Shown one piece after another: positions 15,437 to 16,965 of a stretch of 16,965 nucleotides of DNA. Made by a program: the position numbers and the translations under genes. Origin of the DNA: an uncultured Candidatus Peregrinibacteria bacterium. GTDB lineage: Bacteria > Patescibacteriota > JACMRA01. Numbering within the stretch: position 1 is the stretch's first letter; every line of letters begins with the position of its first letter. The DNA lies in assembly GCA_937127165.1 (NCBI GenBank), contig CAKZLR010000003.1, positions 1-16,965 of the forward strand, written 5' to 3'. The notes below the pieces were generated by a model. The model was not told where the DNA came from and searched no databases. It saw nothing but the letters and a program-made list of their open reading frames with translations.

Positions 15437-15453
15437 TATAGTTGTAAACTATA
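15437..15453. promoter_or_regulatory. 17-base inverted repeat upstream of hisS
   Basis: TATAGTT-gta-AACTATA is a perfect seven-bp inverted repeat with a three-base centre, about 85 bases before the hisS start. Similar elements occur at 14054-14069 and 10282-10293. It could be a repressor site or a small leader hairpin. Confidence 0.35.
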
Positions 15454-15471
15454 AACAGCAGCAGAGCTTTT

Positions 15472-15498
15472 TTAAAAAACCAAGCTTAAGTTTTTTAA
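15472..15498 (-). terminator. A/T hairpin downstream of dprA; possible terminator or hisS leader element
   Basis: TTAAAAAAC (minus strand, plus 15490-15498) pairs over nine bases with GTTTTTTAA (plus 15472-15480) around a nine-base loop. It lies about 40 bases after the dprA stop. The stem is A/T-rich and is followed by A rather than T on the minus strand, so as an intrinsic terminator it is weak. A TTGACA at plus 15508-15513 just above it could be the -35 of a hisS promoter, but no good -10 follows at 17 bases. Confidence 0.25.
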
Positions 15499-15539
15499 GA
15501 TTATTTTTGTCAACTTTTGTTTTTTCTATACTTGCTAAT

Positions 15540-16664
15540 TTAACCTCTGATCCACATATTTTCGCCGACACAGACGGCTAGGTTTTGTATTTCTAACATA
15601 GTTAAATGTTGACTAAGTTCACAAATATCCATGTTAAGTTTTTTAGAAATATCTTGTAATAATTGAGGTTCGACTGATAATTGTTGCCAAACTATTTTTT
15701 CAGCATCATTGTTAAATTGTATTTGATGGTTTGTTGTAATTGGTCGATGGACGGCTAAATCTAGTAATTGCAGAATATCTTCGGGTTCAGACACAAAATT
15801 GGCTCCGTCTTTGAGCAGTTTTAGGTTTCCCAACATCGTCTCATCATAAATTGAACTGGGAGTTGTAGCTACCGTCTTACCCATTTCTTGGGCTAAATTG
15901 GCTGTAATTAAACTACCAGACTTAACACTTGCCTGAACCACCCAAACCAAGTCTCCTAAAGCTGCTAATAACCTATTTCTTTTCGGAAAGTTATAAGGAT
16001 TAGGTGGTGTTCCGGGGGCATACTCAGAGAGTATCAATCCACCCTTTTGAATTATTTGAGCTTTTAAATTTCGGTTTTCTTTAGGATAAAAGTTTTTTTC
16101 GTCTAATCCTGATCCGATCACTCCGATAGTAGTACAATTTTTTTCCACAGCTTTTTGGTGAACCAGTGTGTCAATACCAAAAGCTAATCCAGAGACCACA
16201 CCTATACCTAATTCACATAGTGGCTCTAAAATTTGGTTAATCAGTTTTTTGGCATAAACAGTTGGACTACGGGATCCTACTACTGTAATCATCTTTTTTT
16301 GTTCTAAAGCTTGCCAATTGCCTTGATAGTAGATTACTAAAGGTTTGTCAGGTAGATTTTGAAACTGAATCGGATAATTCTCAGAAAAAATAGAGTACAG
16401 ATGAATATTGTTTGTGGTTACAAATTCTGCAAATTTTTGAAAATCTGTAGTTATTTTTTGTAATTCGAAGTTTTTTAACCACTCAGTTTTTGGTAGTTTA
16501 CGAATTTCAAAAAAATTATCTTGAACAGCTTGATTAAAAGAAGGATATTTAGACAAAATTAGATTGAGTCGACTGTGGTTGAGTTTGATAGCAATTTCAA
16601 GATACCCCAAAAGCAAGCTTTCATCAGTAGTGTTGAATTGTTTTGACAAGTCAAAATCGAGCAT
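15540..16664 (-). CDS. dprA: DNA-processing protein DprA (Smf)
   Basis: 374 residues from the ATG at 16664. An in-frame TTG at 16703 would add 13 residues, but DprA-like sequence (ESLLLGYLEIAIKL) begins only after the ATG. DprA binds incoming single-stranded DNA in natural transformation and loads RecA. The Rossmann-type core (about residues 85-300) has VVGSRSPTVYA, SGLAFGIDTLVHQKA, IGVIGSGLDEKNFYPKEN, SEYAPGTPP, FPKRNRLLAALGD and SGSLITANLAQEMGK, all hallmark stretches. The N-terminal part is a helical SAM-like region. The C-terminal 45 residues (LLQDISKKLNMDICELSQHL and on) form a winged-helix DML1-type domain. It is transcribed toward hisS, with a 190-base gap between them. No Shine-Dalgarno sequence is visible. 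Confidence 0.95.
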   Translation of the reverse strand: MLDFDLSKQFNTTDESLLLGYLEIAIKLNHSRLNLILSKYPSFNQAVQDNFFEIRKLPKTEWLKNFELQKITTDFQKFAEFVTTNNIHLYSIFSENYPIQFQNLPDKPLVIYYQGNWQALEQKKMITVVGSRSPTVYAKKLINQILEPLCELGIGVVSGLAFGIDTLVHQKAVEKNCTTIGVIGSGLDEKNFYPKENRNLKAQIIQKGGLILSEYAPGTPPNPYNFPKRNRLLAALGDLVWVVQASVKSGSLITANLAQEMGKTVATTPSSIYDETMLGNLKLLKDGANFVSEPEDILQLLDLAVHRPITTNHQIQFNNDAEKIVWQQLSVEPQLLQDISKKLNMDICELSQHLTMLEIQNLAVCVGENMWIRG

Positions 16665-16724
16665 AATTTCTGACAAAAAACTTCTATACAACCTTTTTGT
16701 CAATAAATATTAAGTTTTAAACCC

Positions 16725-16756
16725 TTCCTTTTAAAGGAAACCTTCTCTTAGAGAAG
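16725..16756. promoter_or_regulatory. Two adjacent 15-base palindromes upstream of dprA
   Basis: TTCCTTT-t-AAAGGAA (16725-16739) and CTTCTCT-t-AGAGAAG (16742-16756) are each perfect seven-bp inverted repeats around one base, two bases apart. They lie 61-92 bases before the dprA ATG, where an operator pair or tandem leader hairpins could act. They also lie on the divergent side of the putative plus-strand gene at the right edge. Confidence 0.4.
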
Positions 16757-16830
16757 ACTTTTAATAGTTAGAGACTTTTTATTTATAGTAAAGGTAATAC
16801 TTTTTAAACAAAAGTTTTTACTTAGACAAC

Positions 16831-16858
16831 TTGTAATAAGTTACGTATTCGATACAAT
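16831..16858 (+). promoter_or_regulatory. Candidate promoter for a gene at the right edge
   Basis: TTGTAA (16831-16836) and TACAAT (16853-16858) are separated by 16 bases, with four and five matches to the consensus hexamers. Transcription would begin near 16865, ten bases before the TTG of the putative CDS. Confidence 0.3.
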
Positions 16859-16874
16859 TTTTCCGTATGTTTAA

Positions 16875-16965
16875 TTGGACAAAAACACATCTTTAAAAAC
16901 AAGATCTCTTCAAGATTTGCGTCAGGTTTTCAAGATTTTGCCAGCAAAGATAAATTTACAAGATA
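16875..16965 (+). CDS. Possible N-terminus of an unidentified gene (TTG start, cut by window edge)
   Basis: A TTG at 16875 opens a frame that stays open to the edge, about 30 codons (after the start: DKNTSLKTRSLQDLRQVFKI and on). The composition is protein-like, and a candidate promoter sits just upstream. The second plus-strand frame is also open over the last 90 bases, without an ATG, so the choice is uncertain. The nearby ATG at 16867 gives only a nine-codon frame. I do not recognise a family. Confidence 0.25.
   Translation, partial: MDKNTSLKTRSLQDLRQVFKILPAKINLQD

Noticed and set aside
16665..16703. TTG start for dprA adding 13 residues
   Set aside because: Family-like sequence begins only after the ATG at 16664, and the extra residues look unrelated.
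1..16965. CRISPR array, insertion sequence or prophage
   Set aside because: No regularly spaced repeats, transposase or phage-like reading frames are visible.

Overview
The window is AT-rich (roughly one third G+C in genes and lower between them). Its gene style matches a small-genome Candidate Phyla Radiation (Patescibacteria) bacterium, perhaps close to the Microgenomates. The reasons are short single-copy housekeeping genes, a three-segment type IV secretion-like pilin of the kind common in that group, an FtsB/DivIC-like protein, DprA and a short HisRS. I see no tRNA, rRNA, CRISPR array, insertion sequence or phage gene. All intact genes read through with the standard code. Stops are TAA or TAG only. 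No gene start I checked has a Shine-Dalgarno sequence. Placement below the radiation is inference.

Layout: 1-403 (minus) holds the start of an unidentified gene and a 106-residue hypothetical protein behind a promoter and leader. 572-1102 (minus) is a short, degenerate RsmE-like SPOUT methyltransferase. Its start overlaps that of the divergent rmuC (1095-2327, plus). 2328-4017 has no intact gene. Most of it is a multiply frameshifted pseudogene whose pieces, read across three minus-strand frames, resemble a eukaryotic-type hexokinase. Next come ung and a ctp-type S41 protease (both minus), a 519-base gap with a hairpin leader, and an ABC ATPase plus ilvC (plus, 14 bases apart).

From 8329 on: yraN (plus), then an FtsB/DivIC-like gene and a pilin gene (minus), ftsH-pth-murI (plus), a 374-base gap with a possible terminator, hisS and dprA (minus), and at the right edge what may be the start of a plus-strand gene with a TTG codon.

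Functional picture: DNA repair and uptake (ung, rmuC, yraN, dprA, perhaps the pilin), protein quality control (ftsH, ctp), translation (hisS, pth), wall synthesis and division (murI, FtsB-like), and one isolated amino-acid enzyme (ilvC). The most notable points are the hexokinase-like pseudogene, the RsmE-like remnant, the lone and divergent ilvC with a stand-alone ABC ATPase, the C-terminally short HisRS, and several palindromic elements in intergenic DNA.
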